A stretch of DNA of 64,000 nt from Litoreibacter roseus (GTDB lineage Bacteria > Pseudomonadota > Alphaproteobacteria > Rhodobacterales > Rhodobacteraceae). Positions 9,524 to 18,895 of the stretch are shown piece after piece. The notes under the pieces are model-generated. The model did no database searches and was not told where the DNA came from. It saw only the letters and a list, made by a program, of their open reading frames with translations. Location of the stretch: positions 294,204 through 358,203 of the forward strand of contig NZ_BLJE01000004.1 in the NCBI RefSeq assembly GCF_009811795.1, given 5' to 3'. Numbering within the stretch: position 1 is the first letter of the stretch; each line of letters starts with the position of its first letter. Made by a program: the position numbers and the translations under genes.

Positions 9524-9837
9524 GCGAGCGCTATGTGTTTCGAATGCAGCTCAACGCCGGGCAAGCTGAAGAATATCAGCAGCGCCATGACGCGATCTGG
9601 CCTGATCTGGTGCGGTTGCTTAAAGACGCGGGTATCAGCGATTACAGCATTCATCTCGACGAACCCAGCGGATTGCTGATTGGCGTGCTGATCCGCGCAG
9701 AGGATCACGGAATGAATGACCTGCCCGGCCATCCGGTGATGCAGAAATGGTGGGCTCATATGTCCGATATCATGGAAACGGACCCAGATAATGCGCCCGT
9801 CGCGATACCACTGCGGCAAGTCTTTCATATGCCATGA
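9520..9837 (+). CDS. rhaU: L-rhamnose mutarotase
   Basis: A 105-residue dimeric alpha/beta-barrel protein that interconverts the alpha and beta anomers of L-rhamnose. It has the expected family features: [20 protein letters not shown] at the start, RHDAIWPDL (about 22-30), [11 protein letters not shown] (43-53), and the C-terminal [15 protein letters not shown] followed by PLRQVFHMP. The length matches the family exactly. The true start is the ATG at 9520 that overlaps the rhaQ stop as ATGA; a longer upstream reading frame has no support. Its stop in turn overlaps the rhaK start. Confidence 0.95.
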   Translation: MSERYVFRMQLNAGQAEEYQQRHDAIWPDLVRLLKDAGISDYSIHLDEPSGLLIGVLIRAEDHGMNDLPGHPVMQKWWAHMSDIMETDPDNAPVAIPLRQVFHMP

Positions 9838-11207
9838 TCATCCCGCAGCACGTCGCCGTCATCGATATTGGCAAAACCAATGCCAAGCTCGCGCTCGTCG
9901 ATATGCAGACCTTGACGGAGGTCACCGTTGTCACCCGACCCAACACGGTTTTGTCGGGTCCGCCATGGCCTCATTTTGACACCGAGGGTCATTGGGCATT
10001 CCTGCTCGACGGGTTGAAGACATTCCATGAAACCCATCGGATTGATGCGATCTCAATCACGACACACGGAGCCAGTATCGTCTTACTTGATAAGAACGGA
10101 AATTTAGCGGCGCCCATTCTGGACTATGAGCATCCCATTCCAGCAGAGTGCGCGGCGAAGTACGATGCGCTTCGACCACCTTTTTCCAAAACCGGTTCTC
10201 CGAGGTTGGCCGCCGGGCTGAATGTAGGGGCGCAACTGCATTGGCAATTTGCAAACGACCCGGATCTGTATTCGCGAACGGCGCATATCATCGGTTATCC
10301 GCAGTATTGGGCGCATCGATTGACTGGTGCTGTTGCCAATGATGTGACGTCGATCGGGTGCCACACGGATCTTTGGATGCCGCGCGAAGGTCGCTTGTCT
10401 GACTTGGCCGAAACCTTGGACATTAGCCAGAAGATCGCACCGGTTCGCAAGCCCGCCGACGTGCTTGGGTCGATCCGACCGGACATTGCCCTAAAGACCG
10501 GATTGTCGCCAGAGACGCCTGTTCTATGCGGGATCCACGATTCAAACGCGTCGCTTTACTGCCACCTTCTGACACAGGACAAAGACTTCTCCGTTGTCTC
10601 GACGGGCACGTGGGTCGTGGTGATGACGATGGGCGGAACAGCCCCACCTCTGGACCCTAGACGCGACACGCTGATGAACGTGAACGCTCTGGGCGATATG
10701 GTCCCGTCTGCCCGGTTCATGGGCGGGCGCGAATTTGAGTTGATCCAGGGGGATCATCCTTTTGAGCCGACAGATCGTGACGCGACCTCTGTCCTGACCA
10801 ATGACGTGATGCTTCTCCCCTCCGTTGAGGCTGATGGTGGACCCTATCCGGGCAGAAAGACGAGATGGATCGGGTCGAAGCCAGAAAACGGCTCAGGTAT
10901 CCGGTCCGTCGCTCTGTCGTATTATCTCGCGCTGATGACGGAGACCTGCTTGCGTCTGACCGGAGCAAGCGACCGTGCAATCGTCGAAGGGCCCTTCGCC
11001 CGAAATATTTACTATCTTGCAATGTTAAGTGCGGTGCGCGGTCATCCCGTTCTCCGAAGCCAGTCCGCCACAGGAACCAGCATCGGCGCAGCACTCCTCT
11101 ATGGACGTTCTGAAGCCATACCTTTGCCGGACCGGATCGAACGCCCACCGAATTTCACCGAGCTTTCCGCCTACGCAGAAAGATGGTTTGCGCGCGTCAC
11201 ATCTTAG
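9834..11207 (+). CDS. rhaK: Rhamnulokinase (FGGY family)
   Basis: A 457-residue FGGY carbohydrate kinase with an N-terminal phosphate loop [13 protein letters not shown] (about 11-23) and the central [13 protein letters not shown] and VVSTGTWVV segments of the ATPase core. It phosphorylates L-rhamnulose at C1. In Rhizobium leguminosarum the RhaK protein is also needed for transport by the ABC importer, so a second role here is possible. It ends the plus-strand operon. Its TAG overlaps the TAA of convergent cysG, leaving no space for an ordinary intergenic terminator. Confidence 0.9.
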   Translation: MIIPQHVAVIDIGKTNAKLALVDMQTLTEVTVVTRPNTVLSGPPWPHFDTEGHWAFLLDGLKTFHETHRIDAISITTHGASIVLLDKNGNLAAPILDYEHPIPAECAAKYDALRPPFSKTGSPRLAAGLNVGAQLHWQFANDPDLYSRTAHIIGYPQYWAHRLTGAVANDVTSIGCHTDLWMPREGRLSDLAETLDISQKIAPVRKPADVLGSIRPDIALKTGLSPETPVLCGIHDSNASLYCHLLTQDKDFSVVSTGTWVVVMTMGGTAPPLDPRRDTLMNVNALGDMVPSARFMGGREFELIQGDHPFEPTDRDATSVLTNDVMLLPSVEADGGPYPGRKTRWIGSKPENGSGIRSVALSYYLALMTETCLRLTGASDRAIVEGPFARNIYYLAMLSAVRGHPVLRSQSATGTSIGAALLYGRSEAIPLPDRIERPPNFTELSAYAERWFARVTS

Positions 11208-12619
11208 CCCGCAATGGCATGCAGCTTGGTGGAATGGTCAAACACGTGCCCGTCCGCTTGCTTCTCTGCTAATTTCGGCGTCTTGAGCAGAATGATCGCT
11301 GTGTTCCGAATGCGATGATCTGCAAGAGTTCTTGCGATTTGACTGGGTACGCAGTTCAGTATCTTCTGTTCAGGACACTGGGCGTTTGCGACAATCGTGA
11401 CGTCCATACGATCATGATAGCTCGATTGTGTCAGCCTTTCCTCAATTAGATGCGCCGAGGAAACAGACATGTAAAACGCGACAGATGTGCCGGGTCTGAT
11501 ATCAGCCAGCCAGTCGGGTGCGGTTGGGCCATCGTCCAGATGCCCTGTCGTAAGGATAAGCGTGTCAACTACGCCGCGTTCTGTCAGGACCGTTTTCTGA
11601 GCGGCGGCGGCAGCACTTGCGGCTGTCACGCCGGGAACAATCTCGAACGGGATATCTGCACTTTCAAGCGCGCTGATCTCCTCCGCGCCGCGTCCGAAAA
11701 TTCCAGGATCACCGCATTTGAGCCGGACCACCCTTTGCCCCTGTTTCGCCGCAGCGACCAATGTCGCGCTGATTTTATCCTGCGGCCAGCTGTGGCACCC
11801 CGGTTTCTTTCCCACGTAAATCCGCTCTGCATCGCGGCGCGCAAGCTCTAGAACTTCCGGATCGACTAAGCGGTCATAGAAAATGACATCCGCTTCTTGA
11901 AGGCGCTGAACGCCCCGTAGGGTGATCAAATCCTTGCCGCCGGGACCTGCGCCAACCAACGCAACGCTACCGCCCGCGGCCGTGCCAAACGTACCAGTTT
12001 GAATGGCCTCTTTGATCAGACGAGCGGCTTCACGTTCCGCACCACGCCCATGGGCGGAGCGGGGCGCATCATTGAAGACCCACCGCCACAAGTCACGCCG
12101 TGCGCGGGGGGCAAGGCGCGCCATTGCTGCGCTGCGAAGGCGGCCCGCGACGGCGGCCAGATCGCCCAGCCTGGGTTCCAGCATCTGTTCCATCCGGGTC
12201 TTTATTTGCCGCGCCAAAACAGGTGCTGTGCCCTCCGTGCCGATCGCCACCACAACCGGATCACGGTCCACGATCGATGGTGTGATCGCGTCACATAAAT
12301 GAGGTTGATCCACGACATTGACCGTTGCGCCCGCCTCTTTCGCCAGTGCGTGCAATGCGGCATCCGCGCCGGGACAGCCTGTTGCGACGAAGACCAGCGC
12401 ACTGTTTGCAAAGCTTTCTGCTGAAACTGCAGTCGGATCCTGCGTAATCCGTCCGTCATTCGCGAGGCCTTGCAACTCCGCATCCAGCTCGGGCGACAGC
12501 ACGTGGATTTTGGCCTCGGTTTTCAGCATCAGGCGCGTCTTCTGTGCTGCTTGTTCACCGCCACCTGCGATCACGACGCGGCGTCCGGCCATCTGAAGGA
12601 ACATGGGAAATGTTTTCAT
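11204..12619 (-). CDS. cysG: Siroheme synthase (multifunctional CysG)
   Basis: About 471 residues. The N-terminal third is the NAD-dependent precorrin-2 dehydrogenase / ferrochelatase (CysGB; RRVVIAGGGEQAAQKTRLM near 10-28). From about 210 follows the SAM-dependent uroporphyrinogen-III C-methyltransferase (VALVGAGPGGKDLITLRG, then VRLKCGDPGIFGRG). It makes siroheme, the cofactor of the nitrite reductase NirB encoded upstream in the same operon. The start ATG 12619 overlaps the preceding stop as ATGA; a longer frame to 12712 would lie inside the upstream gene. It is the last gene of the nitrate operon and converges on rhaK. Confidence 0.93.
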   Translation of the reverse strand: MKTFPMFLQMAGRRVVIAGGGEQAAQKTRLMLKTEAKIHVLSPELDAELQGLANDGRITQDPTAVSAESFANSALVFVATGCPGADAALHALAKEAGATVNVVDQPHLCDAITPSIVDRDPVVVAIGTEGTAPVLARQIKTRMEQMLEPRLGDLAAVAGRLRSAAMARLAPRARRDLWRWVFNDAPRSAHGRGAEREAARLIKEAIQTGTFGTAAGGSVALVGAGPGGKDLITLRGVQRLQEADVIFYDRLVDPEVLELARRDAERIYVGKKPGCHSWPQDKISATLVAAAKQGQRVVRLKCGDPGIFGRGAEEISALESADIPFEIVPGVTAASAAAAAQKTVLTERGVVDTLILTTGHLDDGPTAPDWLADIRPGTSVAFYMSVSSAHLIEERLTQSSYHDRMDVTIVANAQCPEQKILNCVPSQIARTLADHRIRNTAIILLKTPKLAEKQADGHVFDHSTKLHAIAG

Positions 12620-13551
12620 GCGGAAAGGCTTTCTGATCTGTGTCGTTGAGTCCAAAGCGCGCGGGCCATCTCTTGGGTTTGCAGAATCGTTGGCGCGGCC
12701 TTCAGGGTCCAAAGCGCCAATGCGGCTGTCCCGATTACGGTATGGATGGCGAACTCATCAACATGGGTCCCATGCCAAAGAGCGACGGGATCGATGGTGT
12801 GGTTCGCGTTGTGTAGCTTGCGTGTTTCGTCTATCAGTGTGGGTGCGACTTTCTGAAGATGCATGCCATCTCGAAGGCCAAATACCGTGATGTCTTTGCC
12901 GGGATGGCGCTCAAACTCGCCGCCGCCGCCCTTGATGACCGTCAGATCCTTCTGCCCCAATAGCTTTGCTGCGCAGGCCTGAAGCCCGCGGTAGGATGGA
13001 TGGAATACCCCTTGGACGGTGACTGGCGCGTTGGTGGGATTCCACATCCGCAGGACAGTATTGATGCAGGATCGTAGGCCGAAGGTGTCACGTAATTGCA
13101 AAAGCCGGAATGCTTCCGGACAAAGAGTTTGAAGCGGATTGTAGCGAAGGTTCCCGCCGGTCAGGAATAGGACCGGACTAAGCGAAGCAACATCCGCCTG
13201 ATGGGAATTCCAGCCATGAATGGACACCCGATAGCCTGCGTCTGCGACAAGACGGGCGGCCAAAAAAAAGAGGGGCGCGCCGCGTGTGCGCCCTGCAGCG
13301 TAACTGGGCCAGTCGAGATCGGCGGGCTGGGACTGATTTCTCGTATGCTCCCGCAGTGCAGCGGCAAACCCCGCAATTTCCTCGGCGACCTCACCCCTTA
13401 GACGGAGCACCATCAAAAGCGCACCGATGGCTTCGGGTTCTGCACGGCCCGCAAGGATCAAAGCCATCGCTGCTTTCGCTTCGTCCAGTGTCAGCGGGCG
13501 GGCGCGTCCTTTTCCGCGCGCAACAATTTGAATGTACGGTGCTAGGCTCAT
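12616..13551 (-). CDS. TrpD2/YbiB-like glycosyltransferase family protein
   Basis: About 311 residues resembling the anthranilate phosphoribosyltransferase fold. A small helical N-terminal domain (LTLDEAKAAMALILAGRAEPEAIGALLMVLRLRGE, given as two parts in the family HMMs) is followed by an alpha/beta domain including SLSPVLFLTGGNLRYN. The glycine-rich PRPP loop of true TrpD (GTGGD) is not apparent, which fits the TrpD2/YbiB subfamily of nucleic-acid-binding paralogues. It sits between nasA and cysG with ATGA overlaps on both sides, so it is translated with the nitrate genes. I chose ATG 13551 for that overlap. Its role in nitrate assimilation is not known to me. Confidence 0.75.
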   Translation of the reverse strand: MSLAPYIQIVARGKGRARPLTLDEAKAAMALILAGRAEPEAIGALLMVLRLRGEVAEEIAGFAAALREHTRNQSQPADLDWPSYAAGRTRGAPLFFLAARLVADAGYRVSIHGWNSHQADVASLSPVLFLTGGNLRYNPLQTLCPEAFRLLQLRDTFGLRSCINTVLRMWNPTNAPVTVQGVFHPSYRGLQACAAKLLGQKDLTVIKGGGGEFERHPGKDITVFGLRDGMHLQKVAPTLIDETRKLHNANHTIDPVALWHGTHVDEFAIHTVIGTAALALWTLKAAPTILQTQEMARALWTQRHRSESLSA

Positions 13552-16124
13552 TCGGCGGCTACCGGCAATGCGGCGTTCCTCAAAAGCATTGCCAGTTCCG
13601 GCTTGCAGGACCCGCAGTTCGTTCCGGCACAAGTTTGCGCGCCCAAGTCCTCGATGCTGACCGAGCCGTGACCAATCGCCGTGATAAGTGTGTTGCGGCC
13701 GACATTGAAGCAGGCACAGACCTGCACGCCCGGATCAGGTTGCCCAAGTTTAATACGACCGGCGAGGGCATCAAATGGCGCGGCGCTCGTCCCGATCAAT
13801 TCAATTGCTTTGCTGCGAGACAACGCGACAGGACGCGGCGCCGCAAAAAATACAGCCTGGAGTATACCACGCTCGGACATCGCAATACGTGCCAGTCCCG
13901 TAGCCGGATCTTCGATCGCTGCGACCTCGCCGCCGGAAACGCCGGTGATCCTGCGGGCCTCTACTGTCCAATCGTCAGGACATGCAAGGTCGGCTAGCTC
14001 GATCTGCCAACCGGTTGAAGTGCGTGCTACGGCGGAATAGGCCGCGGTCGGTCGCATCTCGAAAAGGCTGGCCGCGAAGCCATACCACGCACCCTTGAAC
14101 CGAGTGGCTGAGACAGATCCGGATTTCAGCGCGGGTTGGCCCGAGACGGGATCGGTTTGAGATGGCGTGACGCTGTTGATCATGCTGCGCGAGGTGCGTT
14201 GCCGGGTCCAATGCATTGGCGCAAAGAGGTGGCCCTGAGCGACGCGCGGCGTGACCAAAGCCCGCAAGATGCAGTCATTTGCGCCGTTGTTGAGTTGAAC
14301 AAGATCGCCTGGCTCGAGTTCCAGCGCGGCGGCATCGTCGGGGTGAACTTCTACGTAGGGTTCCGCCAGATGCGCGCCAAGGCGTGGCGCTTTCCCTGTC
14401 CGCGTCATGGTGTGCCACTGATCGCGATTGCGACCGGTGTTCAACCGAAATGACCCTAGGCTGCGGATAGGCGTTGCAATGGCAACCATTCTAGCCTTGC
14501 CATCCGGGTGATAAAATTTGCCGTCTGCAAAAAACCGGTGATTGTTTTGCGGCCATTGGGTTGGCAGCAACGCCGCGTAGTCTGCATCCGCAAATACGCT
14601 CAGGTCCAAATCGCGCCCAAAAGTCCGGGTTGCCTCAGAAAGCGCGATATATTCCGAAAAGACTTCCGACGGTGAATCGTAAGAAAAGGCGTCACCCCAC
14701 CCCATTCTAGCCGCAACATCACAGATTATTTTCCAGTCTGGCCGCGCATCCCCCGGGGTGGGAAGAAAAGCACGCTGTCGCGATACTCGGCGTTCCGAAT
14801 TGGTGACGGTTCCGTCTTTCTCGCCCCATCCGGTTGCAGGCAGTAAGACATCGGCAAGGTCGCCTGTGTCGGTGCGTGCCATGATGTCAGAGACAACCAC
14901 GAACGGCACATTGGCGATGGCATCTGAAACACCATTTGCGTCGGGCATGGAAACCGCCGGGTTCGTTGACATAACCCAGAGTGCTTTGATTTTACCTCTG
15001 GCACACGCTTCAAATAGGTCGACCGCCTTCAGGCCCGGCTGTTGGCAGATCGTCGGGCTTTCCCAGAACATTTGAACCGCGTCTCGGTGGCCAGAATTCT
15101 CAATATCAAGGTGATTGGCCAGCATGTTCGCCAGCCCGCCGACCTCGCGCCCACCCATCGCGTTCGGCTGACCTGTGACGGAGAACGGTCCGCATCCCGG
15201 CGCTCCGACCCGACCCGTGGCCAGATGACAGTTCAGGATGGCGTTGACCTTGTCGGTTCCACATTCGGATTGGTTGACCCCTTGCGAGTAGACGGTCACC
15301 ACTTTGCGGTTCTTGGCCCAGAGTGCGTAGAACTGCAGGAGGTCACGGGCGCTCAGACCGCTTTCTGTAGGATCGCAGGTTTTGGCTGCAGCCAATGCTT
15401 CATCGAAGCCACTGACGTTTGCGGTGATGTAGTCGGTGTCCACCATACCTTCCGCCACCAGATAGGCGAGCAGACCGTTGAACAGGGCTATATCCCCATC
15501 CGGGCTGATCTTCAGGTGGATGTCGGCAAGCTCCGATGTGGCCGTGAGGCGCGGGTCGATGTTTACGATGCGGAGGTCGGGGCGTTTTTCCTTCACGGCG
15601 GCGATGCGCTGGTGGAGTACGGGATGGCACCATGCAAGGTTGGAACCCACCAAAACGATCAGATCGGCCTCTTCCAGATCGTCGTAAGTGCCGGGAACTG
15701 TGTCGCTGCCAAAGGCTCGCTTATGCCCTGCAACGGAAGATGCCATGCAAAGCCGGGAATTGGTGTCGATATTGGCTGAACCGATGAACCCTTTCATCAG
15801 TTTGTTGGCGACGTAGTAGTCCTCAGTCAGCAATTGACCCGACACATAGAAAGCGACGCTGTCAGGCCCGTGATCTCGCACTGCGGCAGAAAACTCGTCT
15901 GCCACGAGATCGAGTGCTTCAGTCCAGCTTGCGCGCTGTCCTCGGATTTGCGGAGTGAGAAGGCGCCCATCCAAATTGATCGTTTCCCCCAATGCCGACC
16001 CTTTGGAACAGAGGCGGCCATAGTTTGCGGGATGTTCAGGATCGCCTTTGATGGTTCCATCTGCGTCCGCCAGAACGCCGCAGCCCACACCGCAATAGGG
16101 ACAGGTGGTCCGCGTCAGGCTCAT
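13548..16124 (-). CDS. nasA: Assimilatory nitrate reductase catalytic subunit
   Basis: About 858 residues. The N-terminal [4Fe-4S] motif has cysteines at about 8, 11, 15 and 39 (CPYCGVGCGVL then LCSKG). The molybdopterin oxidoreductase body follows, then a dinucleotide-binding domain near 580-690. The C-terminus ends in a BFD-like [2Fe-2S] domain (CACFNVGRN then CAGTNCGSCKPEL), typical of cytoplasmic NasA/NarB enzymes. It reduces nitrate to nitrite with molybdenum bis-MGD. No separate NasB-type reductase is visible nearby, so its electron donor is open. The start overlaps the nirD stop as ATGA, which I preferred to the GTG/ATG frame opening at 16148. Confidence 0.93.
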   Translation of the reverse strand: MSLTRTTCPYCGVGCGVLADADGTIKGDPEHPANYGRLCSKGSALGETINLDGRLLTPQIRGQRASWTEALDLVADEFSAAVRDHGPDSVAFYVSGQLLTEDYYVANKLMKGFIGSANIDTNSRLCMASSVAGHKRAFGSDTVPGTYDDLEEADLIVLVGSNLAWCHPVLHQRIAAVKEKRPDLRIVNIDPRLTATSELADIHLKISPDGDIALFNGLLAYLVAEGMVDTDYITANVSGFDEALAAAKTCDPTESGLSARDLLQFYALWAKNRKVVTVYSQGVNQSECGTDKVNAILNCHLATGRVGAPGCGPFSVTGQPNAMGGREVGGLANMLANHLDIENSGHRDAVQMFWESPTICQQPGLKAVDLFEACARGKIKALWVMSTNPAVSMPDANGVSDAIANVPFVVVSDIMARTDTGDLADVLLPATGWGEKDGTVTNSERRVSRQRAFLPTPGDARPDWKIICDVAARMGWGDAFSYDSPSEVFSEYIALSEATRTFGRDLDLSVFADADYAALLPTQWPQNNHRFFADGKFYHPDGKARMVAIATPIRSLGSFRLNTGRNRDQWHTMTRTGKAPRLGAHLAEPYVEVHPDDAAALELEPGDLVQLNNGANDCILRALVTPRVAQGHLFAPMHWTRQRTSRSMINSVTPSQTDPVSGQPALKSGSVSATRFKGAWYGFAASLFEMRPTAAYSAVARTSTGWQIELADLACPDDWTVEARRITGVSGGEVAAIEDPATGLARIAMSERGILQAVFFAAPRPVALSRSKAIELIGTSAAPFDALAGRIKLGQPDPGVQVCACFNVGRNTLITAIGHGSVSIEDLGAQTCAGTNCGSCKPELAMLLRNAALPVAAE

Positions 16125-16456
16125 GCAACCGCCTTTGCGCGCAAACATGTTATGTCCAAAAGGATACGCCCGCCTTCGACGCGGGCCGGGTGCGTCGCCA
16201 CTTGACCTTCATCGGCCCCTTGGGCAAGACCGGTTTCCAAAGAAATCACCCAATTGTGCAGCGGGCAGGTGACAGCCTTGCCGTGGACAATACCCTCAGC
16301 CAACGGCCCGGCCTTATGCGGGCAGGCATTGTCCAGCGCATAGATTTCGTCCTCGCCGGTTCTGAAAACTGCCACGCAGCCATGGGCCGTTTTGACCATG
16401 CGCGCGCCGCGTTGCGGGATATCCTGAAGCGCCGCTATATCGATCCAGTTGCTCAT
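16121..16456 (-). CDS. nirD: Nitrite reductase small subunit (Rieske-like)
   Basis: About 111 residues of the NirD/Rieske-like fold: MSNWIDIAALQDIPQRGARM, DEIYALDNACPHKAGPLAEG, and CPLHNWVISLETG. It keeps a CPH...CPLH motif pair, so it may still bind a [2Fe-2S] cluster, although some NirD proteins have lost theirs. It partners NirB in NADH-dependent reduction of nitrite to ammonium. ATG 16456 overlaps the nirB stop; the longer frame to 16645 would run back into nirB and is rejected. Confidence 0.93.
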   Translation of the reverse strand: MSNWIDIAALQDIPQRGARMVKTAHGCVAVFRTGEDEIYALDNACPHKAGPLAEGIVHGKAVTCPLHNWVISLETGLAQGADEGQVATHPARVEGGRILLDITCLRAKAVA

Positions 16457-18891
16457 TCGGCAGCCTCCAATGACAGATTGGCGAGGGGGCGGTAAGTGTC
16501 TGATTGGCGTGCGACGTGTTCTGCCCATGGATCTTTGCGATAGATGGATTGGCTCAGTTCGAACCTCGCTACGAGAGCCGCACGCTCGTTCAGATCGTCC
16601 ACCACGCGCGATTTGATCCAATCGAGCCCAACCTTGTTCATCCACTTATAAATACGGTCGAGATACTTGGCGTTCTCGCGGTAGGCCTGCGTCACCGCCT
16701 TGACGACATTGATCGTCTCTTCTTCCGTGGCGACCTGAACCAGAAGTTCCGTCTCGCGGACATCCATCCCGGCTGCGCCGCCAATGCTGATCTGATAGCC
16801 ACTGTCGACGCAAACCACTCCAATATCTTTGCAGGTTGCTTCTGCACAATTGCGCGGACAACCGGATACTGCGAGCTTCAGCTTATGGGGCGTCCAAGAC
16901 CCCCAAAGCTCTTTTTCAAGTTTGATGCCAAGGCCGGTGCTGTCTTGCGTGCCAAAGCGGCAGTGATCCGTTCCGACACAGGTTTTCACAGTGCGCAGGC
17001 CCTTTGAATAGGCGTGACCCGAGACCATTCCAGCGGCGTTCAGATCGCGCCAGATGTCAGGAAGGTCTTCTCCTCGTACACCCAGAAGATCAATCCGCTG
17101 GCCACCGGTCACTTTTACGGTCGGGACACCGAATTTGTCCGCAGCATCCGCAATCGCCCGCAACTCGTCCGGGGTCGTAATGCCACCCCACATACGCGGC
17201 ACGACGGAGAACGTGCCGTCTTTCTGGATGTTCGCGTGCTTGCGTTCGTTCACGAAACGGCTTTGAGGGTCGTCCTGATACTCCAACGGCCAGTCGGCCA
17301 GCAGATAGAAGTTCAGGGCCGGACGGCAGACGTGACAGCCACAGGTGGTCTTCCACGCGCATTCCTGCCAGACGGCGGCCATGGTGGTAAGGCGCTGCGA
17401 TTTGATCATGCGCCGAACATCTTCGTGCGTCAGGTCGGTGCATCCGCACATTGGCTGCGCGGCCGGGATGACAAACTCATCCCCTAGGGAGTGTGCGAGA
17501 ACCTGTTCAACCAATCCGGTGCAGGTGCCGCACGAGCCGGAGGCCTTGGTGACAGCGCGGATTGCACCAAGATCGGTGGCCCCAGCAGAGATGGCGTCCT
17601 CAATCTGACCTTTGCATATGCCGTTACAGCCACAGATTTCCGCGTCACGCGGTAAGGCTGCAACGGCTGCCAACGGGTCCAGCGGGGTTCCCCCCTGAAA
17701 GGCCGGTCCGAAGATCAGGGTGTCCCGCATGTCCGCGATGTCGGTCTTGTCGCGAATGAGACCGAAAAACCAATTGCTGTCCGCAGTGTCGCCGTACATC
17801 ACGGCACCGATGACGACGTTGTTTTCAATGACCAACCGACGGTAAACACCCCGCGCCGGGTCGCGGAACACGATATCTTCGCGACCCTCACCATCGGCGA
17901 AATCTCCGGCGCTGAAGAGATCGCAGCCCGTGACCTTGAGTTTCGTCGACAGCTCTTTCTGAACGAAGCTGGCAGTCTGACCTTGCAGGGTCTGCGCGGC
18001 GACCTTTGCCTGATCATAGAGCGGCGCCACCAGACCGAACACAGCGCCGTTGTGTTCGACACATTCACCAACGGCCAGAACATCTGCGTCGGACGTGATC
18101 ATCTGGTCGTCCACATGGATTCCCCGCCCAACCGCAATCCCGGATGCCTGCGCGAGGGCGACGTTGGGCCGTATACCCACGGCCATGACCAGAAGATCGC
18201 ATGGCAGAACCGTGCCGTCGTCAAGCGAAAGACCTGTGACATGACCGTTCTCGCCCAAAATCTCTTTCGAGTTGGCCGAGCATTTAACGGTGATGCCCTT
18301 CTCGGTCAGCGCCTTCCGCAGGAGGTAGCCCGCAGCCTCATCCAACTGCCGTTCCATCAGATGTCCCATGATGTGGACCACAGTGACATCTGCACCGCGC
18401 GCGGCCATACCCGCCGCCGCCTCAAGTCCCAGAAGTCCACCGCCGATGACGACGACTTTCTTCTCTGGACCCATCGCCATCATCCGTTCGGTGTCTTCGA
18501 GGTCGCGGTAAGCGATAACGCCGTCAAGGTCATGCCCAGGCAGTGGGATCATGAAAGGGTTGGAGCCCGTTCCGAAGAGCAGCTTGTCATAGCCGAGAAC
18601 GTCGCCGTTTTCGGAAGTTACCGTCTTCGCGACCCGGTCAATATCGGCGATATGTTCGCCGAAGCGGCAGGTTACGGCGTGCTCGGCATACCAAGTGTCG
18701 TCATGGGTGACGATGTCGGAATAGGTCTTTTCGCCCGAAAGAACCGGGCTGAGCATGATGCGGTTGTAGTTTCCGCGCGGCTCGGCGTTGAATAGGGTGA
18801 TATCGTACGCGTCCGGGTCTTGTTCGACGAGATGTTCGATCACCCGGCCAGAGGCCATGCCCGCACCGATCACAATGAGTTTCTGCCTCAT
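16453..18891 (-). CDS. nirB: NADH-dependent nitrite reductase large subunit
   Basis: An 812-residue flavoprotein with the standard NirB order. FAD/NADH oxidoreductase domain comes first (GAGMASGRVIEHL near 9, VVIGGGLLGLEAA near 147). Two BFD-like [2Fe-2S] segments follow (CGCNGICKGQ near 415 and CGCTDLTHEDV near 480). Last is the nitrite/sulfite reductase part with siroheme/[4Fe-4S] cysteines TCVGTDHCRFG and SGCPRNCAEA. It reduces nitrite to ammonium in the cytoplasm, with siroheme from CysG. It lies 4 bases after the fused nrtCD gene. Confidence 0.95.
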   Translation of the reverse strand: MRQKLIVIGAGMASGRVIEHLVEQDPDAYDITLFNAEPRGNYNRIMLSPVLSGEKTYSDIVTHDDTWYAEHAVTCRFGEHIADIDRVAKTVTSENGDVLGYDKLLFGTGSNPFMIPLPGHDLDGVIAYRDLEDTERMMAMGPEKKVVVIGGGLLGLEAAAGMAARGADVTVVHIMGHLMERQLDEAAGYLLRKALTEKGITVKCSANSKEILGENGHVTGLSLDDGTVLPCDLLVMAVGIRPNVALAQASGIAVGRGIHVDDQMITSDADVLAVGECVEHNGAVFGLVAPLYDQAKVAAQTLQGQTASFVQKELSTKLKVTGCDLFSAGDFADGEGREDIVFRDPARGVYRRLVIENNVVIGAVMYGDTADSNWFFGLIRDKTDIADMRDTLIFGPAFQGGTPLDPLAAVAALPRDAEICGCNGICKGQIEDAISAGATDLGAIRAVTKASGSCGTCTGLVEQVLAHSLGDEFVIPAAQPMCGCTDLTHEDVRRMIKSQRLTTMAAVWQECAWKTTCGCHVCRPALNFYLLADWPLEYQDDPQSRFVNERKHANIQKDGTFSVVPRMWGGITTPDELRAIADAADKFGVPTVKVTGGQRIDLLGVRGEDLPDIWRDLNAAGMVSGHAYSKGLRTVKTCVGTDHCRFGTQDSTGLGIKLEKELWGSWTPHKLKLAVSGCPRNCAEATCKDIGVVCVDSGYQISIGGAAGMDVRETELLVQVATEEETINVVKAVTQAYRENAKYLDRIYKWMNKVGLDWIKSRVVDDLNERAALVARFELSQSIYRKDPWAEHVARQSDTYRPLANLSLEAAE

Positions 18892-18895
18892 GGGT

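Noticed and set aside
15042..15779. 245-codon open frame on the plus strand opposite nasA
   Set aside because: It lies wholly antisense to a well recognised molybdoenzyme, has no ribosome site and no recognisable protein features; long shadow frames are expected at this GC content.
17983..18795. 270-codon plus-strand frame opposite nirB
   Set aside because: Antisense to the FAD/NADH domain of NirB, no support of its own.
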